Assembly (NCBI GenBank): GCA_017558505.1
Contig: JAFYUM010000006.1
Span: forward strand, 186,001-250,000
Direction of reading: 5' to 3'
From: Ruminococcus sp.
Lineage (GTDB): Bacteria; Bacillota; Clostridia; Oscillospirales; Ruminococcaceae
Length of the DNA stretch: 64,000 bases
The position numbers and the translations under genes are program-made. Every line of letters starts with the position of its first letter. Within the stretch, counting starts at the first letter, position 1. A model generated the notes under the pieces. It searched no databases and was not told the DNA's origin. It saw only the letters and a program-made list of their open reading frames with translations. Positions 18,583-25,948 of the stretch are shown here, piece after piece.

Positions 18583-19749
18583 ATGCCTATGTACGAAACC
18601 GACGACATGGTTGATAAAAAGAAAAGAGAAAAACGAAAGAAAAATCTTATACGCCTCGGCGTAGGACTTGCTATTGTTGCTGTGGGCGGCATTATTTATG
18701 CAACAAATGAATTGTGGATGCCGAAGATAAGAGGACTTGGCAAGCAGTATACCACAATTGTCAATGACGGTAAGCTTGCAAAGGGCAATTTCCCTATCGA
18801 AATAACCGACAGTGAAAGCTACCGTATGGAATGTGCTGACAATATACTGTGCGTGCTCAGTGATGCTAATATTTATATGTACAGCAATGAGGGCGGACTT
18901 ATAAAAAAACGTCAGCATGCATATTCGAATGCGATAATGAATACCGCAGGTGAACGTGTGCTTATTTATGAAAGCGGCGGTTACCGTTTCAGCGTTGAGG
19001 ACAGAAATGATATTGTCTACACAAAAAGCTTTACTGAAAATATCATGTTTGTCCGTATGAGTGAGGAGGGTTATACTGCGGTGGTAACTACACCACAGGA
19101 TTATGACTGTAAAATTACTGTATTCGACCATGACGGAAAAGAGATATATGAGCGTAAATGCGTTGAAAGAGTAAGCGATATATGCTTTACAGAGGACAGT
19201 GAAGGCTGTGTTGTAAGTTACATATACGCCGAAAACGGCTCTCTTGCAACTTCTGTTCAGGAGATATCATTTACGGAAGAAAAAGAAAAATGGACATCCG
19301 CAGGACTTGATACCGCCGGTATTCAGGTATGCGGTTTCAGTGGCGGAGCTTCAGTTGTTGGTATGGACGCCTGCGGTTATGTTGATGAAGGCGGGAATAT
19401 AATTTCCATGTATCACTATAACGGCGATTTTGTGGAGGGCTCCTGCGAAAATGGAAAAGCAGCCGTAGCCATAAACAGCGATGAAACAAGAGAATATACA
19501 GCTGCCCTTTTTGACGACGGCGGGAAAGAGCCTCTGGAGCTTAATTTTGAAAGTCCCCTTATAGATATTACAGTACAGGACGGACTTGCATATATTATGA
19601 CAGAGAATTCCATTGAGGCTTATGATTTTTCAGGGGGATTAAGATCTACAGCACAGATATCAGATTCATACACAGGCTTTGTCCGTGCTGACGGATATGT
19701 ATATCTGAAAGGATTTGAAAAAATCGACAGAATTAATTATGAAAGCTGA
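18583..19749 (+). CDS. Membrane-anchored protein with propeller-like outer domain (DUF5711-like)
   Basis: 388 residues. Basic N terminus (KKKREKRKKN), one membrane segment about residues 25-43, then an extracytoplasmic region of short beta repeats (KITVFDHDGKEIYERK, YTAALFDDGGKEPLEL, SIEAYDFSGGLRSTAQ) that looks like a beta-propeller. It resembles DUF5711 proteins; function is unknown. GGAGGA lies eight bases before ATG 18583; an earlier in-frame TTG at 18514 was rejected. Followed after nine bases by the CvpA-family gene, so the pair probably works at the membrane together. Confidence 0.7.
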   Translation: MPMYETDDMVDKKKREKRKKNLIRLGVGLAIVAVGGIIYATNELWMPKIRGLGKQYTTIVNDGKLAKGNFPIEITDSESYRMECADNILCVLSDANIYMYSNEGGLIKKRQHAYSNAIMNTAGERVLIYESGGYRFSVEDRNDIVYTKSFTENIMFVRMSEEGYTAVVTTPQDYDCKITVFDHDGKEIYERKCVERVSDICFTEDSEGCVVSYIYAENGSLATSVQEISFTEEKEKWTSAGLDTAGIQVCGFSGGASVVGMDACGYVDEGGNIISMYHYNGDFVEGSCENGKAAVAINSDETREYTAALFDDGGKEPLELNFESPLIDITVQDGLAYIMTENSIEAYDFSGGLRSTAQISDSYTGFVRADGYVYLKGFEKIDRINYES

Positions 19750-19758
19750 GGTATAAAA

Positions 19759-20661
19759 ATGGGTTCACAGTATTGGTGGTTTTATGACGTGATTGTTGCT
19801 GCAATTGCCCTTGTATGTATATTCATAGGAAGTAAAAAAGGTGTTATGAAAAGTGCCTTCGGATTTGTCGGAGTTATTATCGCGGCTGTACTTTCATATG
19901 CTATAAGCGGTGCCGTAGGTGATACGGTAAGCAGCGGAATCGTATGCGAGAGCAATGCAAAGAAGATTACTGAAAGTATTGACGGTGGTACTTTTACAGG
20001 TCTGTATTCCGAATACCTTGAAAATATGGGATACAGCATAAGACTTGATGACAATAAGCTTGGTGCTGCACTTGATTCAAAAGAGAGCATTGATGATGAT
20101 CTGGTATTTTATCTCAACAGCGTCAACGGACATTCCATTGATAAAAAAGAAGTCCTTCTTGAAAAGATGCATGAGGGATATGCTGTCGTTATAGGAGATA
20201 TTGTTTCACGTTCCCTCAATGAATATGCTGCGTTGACAGCAGAGGAGTTGGTAAGAGAAAAGCCTGAAATAATGACGGAACTTATTCCTATGCTGAGAAA
20301 TGAAGACAGTATTCATCCCGCTTCGCTGTATATTGCGGAAAATCTTACTGCACCTGCATACAATACCATAGGTAAGCTTGTATCTTTCCTTATAATATTC
20401 GGTGTTTGTGCACTTGGCTTTGTATGGGGCATAAATGCTTTCTTCAGCCACAAGGAGGTTGATGCAATCAGCATTACATCCCATTTTGCAGGTGGAATAT
20501 TCGGCCTGCTTACAGCCGCTGCAATTGTATTTGCTGTGGCTGTATGGGTGAAAGTATCTGCTGTTACGGGAAATAATGAAATGCTTTTCTTCAACAATGA
20601 TGCTGTTGAAAAGACTTATGTGTTCAAGTATTTCTATGATTTTGCAACAAAGGTGTTTTGA
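19759..20661 (+). CDS. CvpA-family membrane protein
   Basis: 300 residues. The N-terminal DVIVAAIALVCIFIGSKKGV followed by a second hydrophobic helix matches the CvpA/colicin V production pattern; two further membrane segments occur at about 210-230 and 250-275, with an extracytoplasmic helical region between. CvpA proteins are linked to envelope stress in other bacteria; no specific role can be given here. GAGGT lies before the ATG, overlapping the end of the upstream gene's stop region. Confidence 0.75.
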   Translation: MGSQYWWFYDVIVAAIALVCIFIGSKKGVMKSAFGFVGVIIAAVLSYAISGAVGDTVSSGIVCESNAKKITESIDGGTFTGLYSEYLENMGYSIRLDDNKLGAALDSKESIDDDLVFYLNSVNGHSIDKKEVLLEKMHEGYAVVIGDIVSRSLNEYAALTAEELVREKPEIMTELIPMLRNEDSIHPASLYIAENLTAPAYNTIGKLVSFLIIFGVCALGFVWGINAFFSHKEVDAISITSHFAGGIFGLLTAAAIVFAVAVWVKVSAVTGNNEMLFFNNDAVEKTYVFKYFYDFATKVF

Positions 20662-20764
20662 CATCGAAGTCGCTCACCCGTATTTTCGGCAGATTGTGCT
20701 TGAAAATACGTGCAGCATCCTTTGTGTCAATACACTATGAAATATGATTTTGAAAGAAGGATAA

Positions 20765-20797
20765 GGCAATACTGTACATAACTTGTGCGGTATTGCC
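20765..20797. repeat. GGCAATAC...GTATTGCC hairpin repeat
   Basis: GGCAATAC (20765-20772) pairs with GTATTGCC (20790-20797), followed by GTAA. A closely related hairpin occurs at 46311-46342. A second dyad, GTATTTTC...GAAAATAC, lies near 20691-20710. Both sit between the CvpA gene and the Clp gene. Confidence 0.6.
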
Positions 20798-20841
20798 GTA
20801 AGGATAAATATGACATTGAATTTACAGGAGGAAAGTGACTG

Positions 20842-23133
20842 ATGATAATGTGCTGCAAATGCAACAAGCGTCCTGCTGTTGTATTTATAACATCAATGAA
20901 GGGAAACGAAAAGAAAAATGAGGGCTATTGTCTGACTTGCGCAAAGGAGTCAAACATACCCCAGATTTCAGAGTACATGGAAAAGCTTGGAATTTCCGAC
21001 GAGGAAATGGAACAGATTTCTGAACATATGACAAATCTGCTTGACGGGGACGCTTTTGAAATGGGCGGCTCCGGACTTATGCCTGACTTTATGTCAAAGA
21101 TGTTCGGCGGCATGGATGATTTTCAGGAGGTTGAGTCGATTTCCGAAAACAATGACAACCGCAAGTCTGACAGAAAGGCAAAGGATAAAAAGGATAAGAA
21201 GGACAAGAAGAAGGAACTCCGTTTCCTTGGAAGCTATTGTACAAATCTTTCGCAGAAAGCTGCTGACGGAAAGCTTGACAATATCATCGGCAGAGATAAG
21301 GAAATTGCCCGCGTGATACAGATTCTCTCACGCCGCACAAAGAATAATCCCTGTCTTATCGGTGAGCCCGGTGTCGGAAAAACAGCTATAGCAGAGGGTA
21401 TTGCACAGCGTATAGCCGCAGGCGATGTTCCTTTCAATCTTGCAGATAAAAAAGTATACCTCCTTGACCTTACTGCCCTCGTGGCAGGAACACAGTTCCG
21501 TGGACAGTTTGAAAGCCGTGTAAAGGGACTTGTGGACGAGGTAAAGAGCGAGGGAAATGTTATCCTCTTTATTGATGAGGTGCATAATCTCGTTGGAGCC
21601 GGCGATTCCGAGGGCTCAATGAATGCAGCAAATATTCTTAAACCTGCCCTTTCAAGAGGTGAGGTACAGGTTATAGGTGCAACTACATTCGGTGAATACA
21701 GAAAATACATTGAAAAGGACTCCGCTCTTGAAAGGCGTTTTCAGCCTGTTACGGTTGAGGAGCCTACAATTGAAGATACTGTCTGTGTGCTTTCGGGCAT
21801 AAAGAAATATTACGAGGAATATCACAGAGTTCATATTTCTGATTATCTCATCCGTGTATGTGCTGTTCTTTCAGAAAGATATATCACAGACCGTTTTCTA
21901 CCCGACAAGGCAATTGACCTTGTTGACGAAAGCTGTGCATATGCAAGCATACGCAATCCGCAGCTTGGTGAGCACGCAAAGCTTGTAAAGGAAATTAAAG
22001 TCCTTGAAGATATGATAAAGAGCATGTCAGAGGAAAGCGAGCCCGATTATGAGGCAATTGCTGAAATGCGTGGAAAGCTTATCCAGCAGCAGGCAAAGGA
22101 AAAGGCGCTTGCCGACGAGGTTGCTGATATACAGGTAACTGAAGCTGACGTTACAAAGGTTGTTGAGCTGTGGACGGGAATTCCTGCAAGTAAAATTGCG
22201 GAAACAGAGTTCCTTAAAATTGCCCGCCTTGAAGAAGCTCTGAAAAAACGTGTCGTTGGACAGGATGAGGCTGTTGCCGTTCTTACAAAGGCTATAAAGC
22301 GTACAAGAGTTCAGCTTAACAAACGCCGCCGTCCTGCGTCATTTATATTCGTAGGCCCTACAGGTGTGGGTAAGACCGAGCTTGTAAAGGCAATTTCAGA
22401 GGAGCTTTTTGACTCTACAGAGCCGCTTATCCGCCTTGATATGACGGAGTATATGGAGAAACATTCTGTGGCAAGAATGATAGGCTCGCCTCCGGGATAT
22501 GTGGGATACGACGAAGCCGGACAGCTTACTGAAAAAGTCCGCAGAAAGCCTTATTCCGTTATCCTTTTTGATGAAATTGAAAAGGCGCACCCTGATGTTA
22601 TGAATATCCTTATGCAGATACTTGACGAGGGTAAAATAGACGACGCTCACGGCAGAACTGTCAACTTTGAAAATACTATAATCTGTATGACTTCAAATGC
22701 AGGCTCTACAGATAAGAGTATCGGCGTTGGATTTAACCGTACTGAAAATGAAATTTCCGCAGATAAGGCTATGAAGGGGCTCCGTGAGTTCCTCCGTCCT
22801 GAGTTTATCAGCAGAATTGATGAGGTTGTAGTATTCAGACAGCTTACAAAGGAAGATTTTGCAGATATCGCAGCGCTTATGCTTGACGAAATGAAAGAGC
22901 CTCTCAATGAAAAGAAGATTAAACTCACTTATGACAGAGAGGTGCTGGAGCTTATTGCTGAAAGGGCATACGGAAAGCCTTATGGTGCAAGAGATATCCG
23001 CCGTGTAATTCGACAGGATATTGAAGATAAAATCGCAGATATCATTATAGATAAGGGATACGGCATAGGCGAAATAGTTTTATGCGTCAAGGACGGCGAA
23101 ATAGTTGCCGAAGATAGAAAAAAGGAGAATTAA
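20842..23133 (+). CDS. ClpC-like AAA+ unfoldase with N-terminal zinc finger
   Basis: ATP-driven unfoldase expected to feed ClpP. 763 residues. The N terminus has no double Clp-N repeat; instead CCKC...CLTC (Cys at 3/4, 6 and about 30, 33) forms a McsA-like zinc finger, followed by a low-complexity KDKKDKKDKKK stretch. D1: GEPGVGKTA, LFIDEVHNL. Coiled-coil middle region about 385-430. D2: GPTGVGKTE, LFDEIEKAHPD. GVGFN in the D2 loop matches the position of the ClpP-docking VGF/IGF loop of ClpC. AGGAGG lies ten bases before the ATG. It probably acts as a ClpC/E-type chaperone with its own substrate-recruiting zinc module. Confidence 0.88.
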   Translation: MIMCCKCNKRPAVVFITSMKGNEKKNEGYCLTCAKESNIPQISEYMEKLGISDEEMEQISEHMTNLLDGDAFEMGGSGLMPDFMSKMFGGMDDFQEVESISENNDNRKSDRKAKDKKDKKDKKKELRFLGSYCTNLSQKAADGKLDNIIGRDKEIARVIQILSRRTKNNPCLIGEPGVGKTAIAEGIAQRIAAGDVPFNLADKKVYLLDLTALVAGTQFRGQFESRVKGLVDEVKSEGNVILFIDEVHNLVGAGDSEGSMNAANILKPALSRGEVQVIGATTFGEYRKYIEKDSALERRFQPVTVEEPTIEDTVCVLSGIKKYYEEYHRVHISDYLIRVCAVLSERYITDRFLPDKAIDLVDESCAYASIRNPQLGEHAKLVKEIKVLEDMIKSMSEESEPDYEAIAEMRGKLIQQQAKEKALADEVADIQVTEADVTKVVELWTGIPASKIAETEFLKIARLEEALKKRVVGQDEAVAVLTKAIKRTRVQLNKRRRPASFIFVGPTGVGKTELVKAISEELFDSTEPLIRLDMTEYMEKHSVARMIGSPPGYVGYDEAGQLTEKVRRKPYSVILFDEIEKAHPDVMNILMQILDEGKIDDAHGRTVNFENTIICMTSNAGSTDKSIGVGFNRTENEISADKAMKGLREFLRPEFISRIDEVVVFRQLTKEDFADIAALMLDEMKEPLNEKKIKLTYDREVLELIAERAYGKPYGARDIRRVIRQDIEDKIADIIIDKGYGIGEIVLCVKDGEIVAEDRKKEN

Positions 23134-23134
23134 A

Positions 23135-23788
23135 ATGAAGTTCAGCAGATTTTTTGCAGTTGCAGCAGCTATGACAATGGCTTTTGCAATGACAGCCTGC
23201 AGTGACAAGAATGAGTCATCGTCAGGTTCATCACAGAATGACCATACACTTACCCCCTCATTATCCCCTACGGAGGCTACAGAGCCTGTAGAAGCCGCAG
23301 CAGACGGCCCCAGACTCTTTATAAGAGATACTACTGTAAAAGCCGGAGAAACTGCAGAGGTTACAATTTATATCGAAAATGCAGAGCGACAGTGGAATAT
23401 GTGCGGATTTCATATCACGTATCCCGATGTGCTTGACCCTGTGATGATGGACGAGGAAGAACGTCTTGTTGAAAAAGTACTGGGCGACGCTTCAAAATAT
23501 AATTCTGGCTCAATAGCTATGGAATGGGTAAATAACAAAACCGATTATCTCATAGACAATAAGCTGGGCAGTATTTTCTTCACTGAAATTTTTGAGAAGA
23601 ACCGTGGTCTTAACGGCGATGTGGTGACATTTTTTCTCGAAGTTCCCGAAGATGCAGCAAGCGGTACAGAATATCCTGTTGATTTCATGTATATTGACGG
23701 TGATATATTTGTAAATGAGGCACAGGATAAGTCAATGGAAAAATACGTCTTTGAGAACTGGAAGGGCGGCAAAATCACTGTTGAATAA
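23135..23788 (+). CDS. Lipoprotein with a cohesin-like domain
   Basis: 217 residues. Lipoprotein signal with lipobox AMTAC (C22), a Ser/Thr/Pro-rich spacer to about residue 55, then a beta-rich domain: RDTTVKAGETAEVTIYIEN, MCGFHITYPDVLDP, and VVTFFLEVPEDAASGTEYPV. That order, an extracellular strand pattern with GxTaxVxIyI... and a late xFxVpeDAxxGxY, is the cohesin pattern. Cohesins bind dockerins, so this would be a single cohesin on the membrane outer face that could hold dockerin enzymes such as the GH74 protein in this window. AAAGGAG lies before the ATG; it directly follows the Clp gene (1-base gap) and may share its transcript. Alternative: another immunoglobulin-like lipoprotein. Confidence 0.6.
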   Translation: MKFSRFFAVAAAMTMAFAMTACSDKNESSSGSSQNDHTLTPSLSPTEATEPVEAAADGPRLFIRDTTVKAGETAEVTIYIENAERQWNMCGFHITYPDVLDPVMMDEEERLVEKVLGDASKYNSGSIAMEWVNNKTDYLIDNKLGSIFFTEIFEKNRGLNGDVVTFFLEVPEDAASGTEYPVDFMYIDGDIFVNEAQDKSMEKYVFENWKGGKITVE

Positions 23789-23828
23789 GCCGGAATTTGT
23801 CATTAATTGAAAAATGTCGCATAATGTA

Positions 23829-23857
23829 TTGACAACGGCAGAGAAATGTGTTAAAAT
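23829..23857 (+). promoter_or_regulatory. Promoter of the DUF4190/DUF2752 pair
   Basis: TTGACA (23829-23834), 17 bases, TAAAAT (23852-23857), about 50 bases before ATG 23908. Confidence 0.75.
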
Positions 23858-23907
23858 AACAATATGGGTTTATATACCATTTATAACAATTATTGGAGGA
23901 TTTCAAA

Positions 23908-24366
23908 ATGGACGATTTCAACACAAACAATTCAGACAATGGTTTTTCATCTGAGCCTGCAAGCAGCTTTAACACAGATTTTCAGTCAAATGATTATGTT
24001 AAGCCTGATGCTGTTTACAATCAGTTTGACGCAAATGAGTCCCAGGGTGGCGGCAAGGGTATGTCAATTGCTGCAATGGTGCTTGGTATCGTAGCTGCTG
24101 TAAACATCTGCTGCTGCACATATGTTGGTATTATCTGCGGTACAATTGCTATAATCCTTGGTATAATGTCTATCAAGAAGAATAACGAGGGCAGAGGTAT
24201 GGCAATTGCAGGTATTATCTGCGGTTCTATCGGTGGAGTTGTAACACTCATTCTGACAATTGTAAACTTTGTTAACATCAAAAATGGAAACAACCAGATT
24301 TACAATGCATTTATGGAAGGCTTTTTTAGCGATCTTGAAAATGCAATTCAGCTTATTATCAAGTAA
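23908..24366 (+). CDS. DUF4190-type small membrane protein
   Basis: 152 residues. A polar, Asn/Ser-rich N-terminal 45 residues precedes two membrane segments joined by a short basic loop: GMSIAAMVLGIVAAVNICCC and the repeat-like GRGMAIAGIICGSIGG, the signature of DUF4190 (each half carries a GxxxAIxGxxxG helix). Function unknown. GGAGGA lies seven bases before the ATG. Its stop overlaps the next start (TAATG), so the two membrane proteins are coupled. Confidence 0.8.
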   Translation: MDDFNTNNSDNGFSSEPASSFNTDFQSNDYVKPDAVYNQFDANESQGGGKGMSIAAMVLGIVAAVNICCCTYVGIICGTIAIILGIMSIKKNNEGRGMAIAGIICGSIGGVVTLILTIVNFVNIKNGNNQIYNAFMEGFFSDLENAIQLIIK

Positions 24367-24758
24367 TGAATAAAAAACAAAAAATTGCCGTGGCAGTAGC
24401 AGCTCCCACGGCAGTTCTTTTAATATGGATTTTCAGAGAGCAGATACTGGGACTTGCTCCTTATCTTGGTGTATGCACTTTTTATGAATTGACGGGAATA
24501 CATTGCCCGGGATGCGGGAATACAAGAAGTGTAAGGGCACTGTTCAACGGTGATATTCTCCTTTCTGTGAGAAATAATGCGGTGCTGCCATTTCTTTTGC
24601 TGCTTCTGCTGTGCCTGTATATCGAGCTTGTGGCGGATATCTGCGGTAAAAAAATAAAAATTCTGCCTCGGAAATTATGGATATGGCTTGTTGTAATAGG
24701 CTTGTTCTGCATTTATTTTGTTGTTCGGAATTTCATTCCGGCAATTGCACCGGTATAG
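24366..24758 (+). CDS. DUF2752-type membrane protein
   Basis: 130 residues with three hydrophobic segments and the defining motif GIHCPGCGNTRSVRALFNGD, in which the CPGCG pair and TR are conserved in DUF2752. The role of the family is not established. Translationally coupled to the preceding DUF4190 gene, a pairing that recurs in Firmicutes. Confidence 0.85.
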   Translation: MNKKQKIAVAVAAPTAVLLIWIFREQILGLAPYLGVCTFYELTGIHCPGCGNTRSVRALFNGDILLSVRNNAVLPFLLLLLLCLYIELVADICGKKIKILPRKLWIWLVVIGLFCIYFVVRNFIPAIAPV

Positions 24759-24776
24759 TTAATAATGCGTTATTCC

Positions 24777-24800
24777 GTAGTGGGTGATGTCTACATCGCC
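24777..24800. repeat. GTAGGG-family hairpin, GATG core
   Basis: Degenerate copy of the GTAGGGGGCGATG...CATCGCCC type seen at 27500-27525 and 40185-40210; preceded by a TAATGCGTTATT spacer at about 24770. Confidence 0.55.
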
Positions 24801-24804
24801 TGAT

Positions 24805-24915
24805 AATCAAGATACCAAATGAAGATACCAAGGTACTACTATAAGAAAATAGTAGTACCTTGGTATCTTCTTTTTGCACAAATATTGATGTTGGTTTTTG
24901 TGCGCTTTGTATATT
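24805..24915 (+). repeat. Variable-stem hairpin element, copy C (22-bp perfect stem)
   Basis: The conserved left flank AATCAAGATACCA (24805-24817) is followed by a perfect 22-bp stem (24821-24842 with 24849-24870, loop AAGAAA), then TTTTTGCACAAATATTGATG and a further conserved stretch to about 24915. The flanks match the copy at 30096-30200, but the stem sequence differs. With its T5 tract it can end transcription of the DUF4190/DUF2752 operon. Confidence 0.8.
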
Positions 24916-24922
24916 CAATGCT

Positions 24923-25018
24923 TAGGGGCGAGTTCCGCTCGCCCGCAATTTCGGAACGAAATCCTGTTGTTTTTTATCTACTGATAATTGTACAACGGGC
25001 GGAAAATATCCGCCCGTT
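24923..25018. repeat. Two further hairpin repeats and the TTCGGAA palindrome
   Basis: TAGGGGCGAG...CTCGCCC at 24923-24943 with CAATTTCGGAACGAAAT at 24946-24962 is a GTAGGG-family copy. A second, near-perfect hairpin at 24994-25018 (ACGGGCGGA/TCCGCCCGT) lies directly after the hsp20 stop on the minus strand and could end its transcript. Confidence 0.6.
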
Positions 25019-25021
25019 ACG

Positions 25022-25450
25022 TTACATTATTTCAAGTCTTTTTGAAAGGGGTTCCTGTGGCTTTTTCTTGGGAAGTCCGATAATGAGAATTCCGTTTTTG
25101 TATTCCGCTGTAATTTCCTCAGCGTTTACATCAGAAATTCCGAAGCTTCTCTTGAATGAGCCTACAGTGCGTTCACGGCGGATATATCTGCCGTTTTCTT
25201 CCCTATCTTCCTTTTCAGCCTTTTTCTCGGCGGAAATTACGAGATAATCCCCGTTTATATCAATTTTAATATCATCTTTTTCAAAGCCGGGGAGTTCAGA
25301 TTCCATAATATATTTATCCCCTGCGTCACGGATATCGGTGCGGCAGGTATTCATAGGCATTGTGCCGCTGAAAAAGTCCTTATCAAAGTCATCAAGAGCA
25401 TTGAAGATGCTGAAAGCGTTTCTTGCGAATGGTGTCATACCGTACATCAT
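25022..25450 (-). CDS. Small heat-shock protein, Hsp20 family
   Basis: ATP-independent holdase. 142 residues. The alpha-crystallin domain spans about 35-130 (TDIRDAGDKYIMESELPGFEKD, DYLVISAEK, RRERTVGSFKRSFGI, AEYKNGILIIGLPKK); the ending KRLEIM replaces the classic IxI tail, with LEI a possible relic. GGAGGT lies nine bases before the ATG. Its upstream region holds the CIRCE operators, which fits heat-shock control. Confidence 0.95.
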   Translation of the reverse strand: MMYGMTPFARNAFSIFNALDDFDKDFFSGTMPMNTCRTDIRDAGDKYIMESELPGFEKDDIKIDINGDYLVISAEKKAEKEDREENGRYIRRERTVGSFKRSFGISDVNAEEITAEYKNGILIIGLPKKKPQEPLSKRLEIM

Positions 25451-25552
25451 AATAATTTACCTCCAAAAAATATCTATGTGTTGTTATCCTATGCGGTTTT
25501 CTCCGTAATATTCATGTTCCATTGGAATCACCCTTTCTCTTTCGATGTATTT

Positions 25553-25583
25553 ATAATACCCCTGCTTTATGTCCGTTTGTCAA
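25553..25583 (-). promoter_or_regulatory. Possible hsp20 promoter
   Basis: On the minus strand TTGACA (25578-25583) and TATTAT (25553-25558) are 19 bases apart, longer than ideal. No better pair is visible before hsp20. The CIRCE elements lie 26 bases upstream of this -35 box. Confidence 0.5.
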
Positions 25584-25608
25584 TGATTGTGTGAAAATAA
25601 AATGAAAT

Positions 25609-25658
25609 TTAGCACTCTCGGTATAAGAGTGCTAACACTCAAAGTGAAAGAGTGCTAA
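25609..25658. promoter_or_regulatory. Two overlapping CIRCE operators (HrcA sites)
   Basis: TTAGCACTC (25609-25617), nine bases, GAGTGCTAA (25627-25635) is the exact CIRCE consensus. A second element overlaps it: CTAACACTC (25632-25640), nine bases, GAGTGCTAA (25650-25658), with two mismatches in its left arm. They sit between divergent hsp20 and ABC-F transcripts, 11 bases upstream of the ABC-F -35 box. Confidence 0.9.
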
Positions 25659-25668
25659 TATATAATTC

Positions 25669-25697
25669 TTGACATATGACTTGAAGTGTGATATAAT
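25669..25697 (+). promoter_or_regulatory. Promoter of the ABC-F leader
   Basis: Perfect consensus TTGACA (25669-25674), 17 bases, TATAAT (25692-25697). Transcription starts near 25704, giving a leader of about 245 bases before the ABC-F ATG. Confidence 0.9.
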
Positions 25698-25728
25698 AAA
25701 TACATAAGATAAGAATTGAGGTGGAAAG

Positions 25729-25749
25729 ATGCGTAAAATTTCCTGCTAA
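25729..25749 (+). CDS. Six-residue leader peptide MRKISC
   Basis: ATG-CGT-AAA-ATT-TCC-TGC-TAA, with GAGGTGG four bases upstream and about 25 bases after the predicted transcription start. The last codons (25738-25746) are exactly complementary to 25806-25814, so ribosome position would decide which leader hairpin forms. This is the layout of antibiotic-sensing leaders of ABC-F resistance genes. Confidence 0.7.
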   Translation: MRKISC

Positions 25750-25926
25750 TAATTAATCGGGCGAATAAATTTATGACGGTAGTACCGTCTGGTTTGTTAT
25801 GCCCTGCAGGAAATATTACGGTCTTTTCATATAATACAGTCATTCCTCGGAATAGATATATTATGCCATTCTGCGGAGTTTCCGACGTATAAATTATGAG
25901 CCGCAGTATATCCTGCGGCTATTTTT
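25738..25926 (+). promoter_or_regulatory. Attenuator: antiterminator and terminator before the ABC-F gene
   Basis: Early stem: 25738-25746 with 25806-25814, extended by GGGC/GCCC (25759-25762 with 25801-25804) and enclosing GACGGT/ACCGTC (25775-25789). Terminator: AGCCGCAG (25899-25906) with CTGCGGCT (25913-25920), six-base loop, then ATTTTTA. Antiterminator: CTGCGG (25871-25876) can pair with CCGCAG (25901-25906), the left arm of the terminator, so the two structures exclude each other. Inferred mode: a drug-stalled ribosome on the leader peptide shifts pairing and allows read-through. Confidence 0.75.
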
Positions 25927-25948
25927 ATACTACAAGGAGGTATTGATT

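Noticed and set aside
18448..19131. Open frame of 227 codons on the minus strand over the truA end and the propeller-like gene
   Set aside because: Shadow frame; no start signal, and the plus-strand genes have ribosome sites and known domains.
25638..25945. A riboswitch before the ABC-F gene
   Set aside because: The parts seen (leader peptide, antiterminator, terminator) explain the region as translation-coupled attenuation; no known aptamer motif was recognised.
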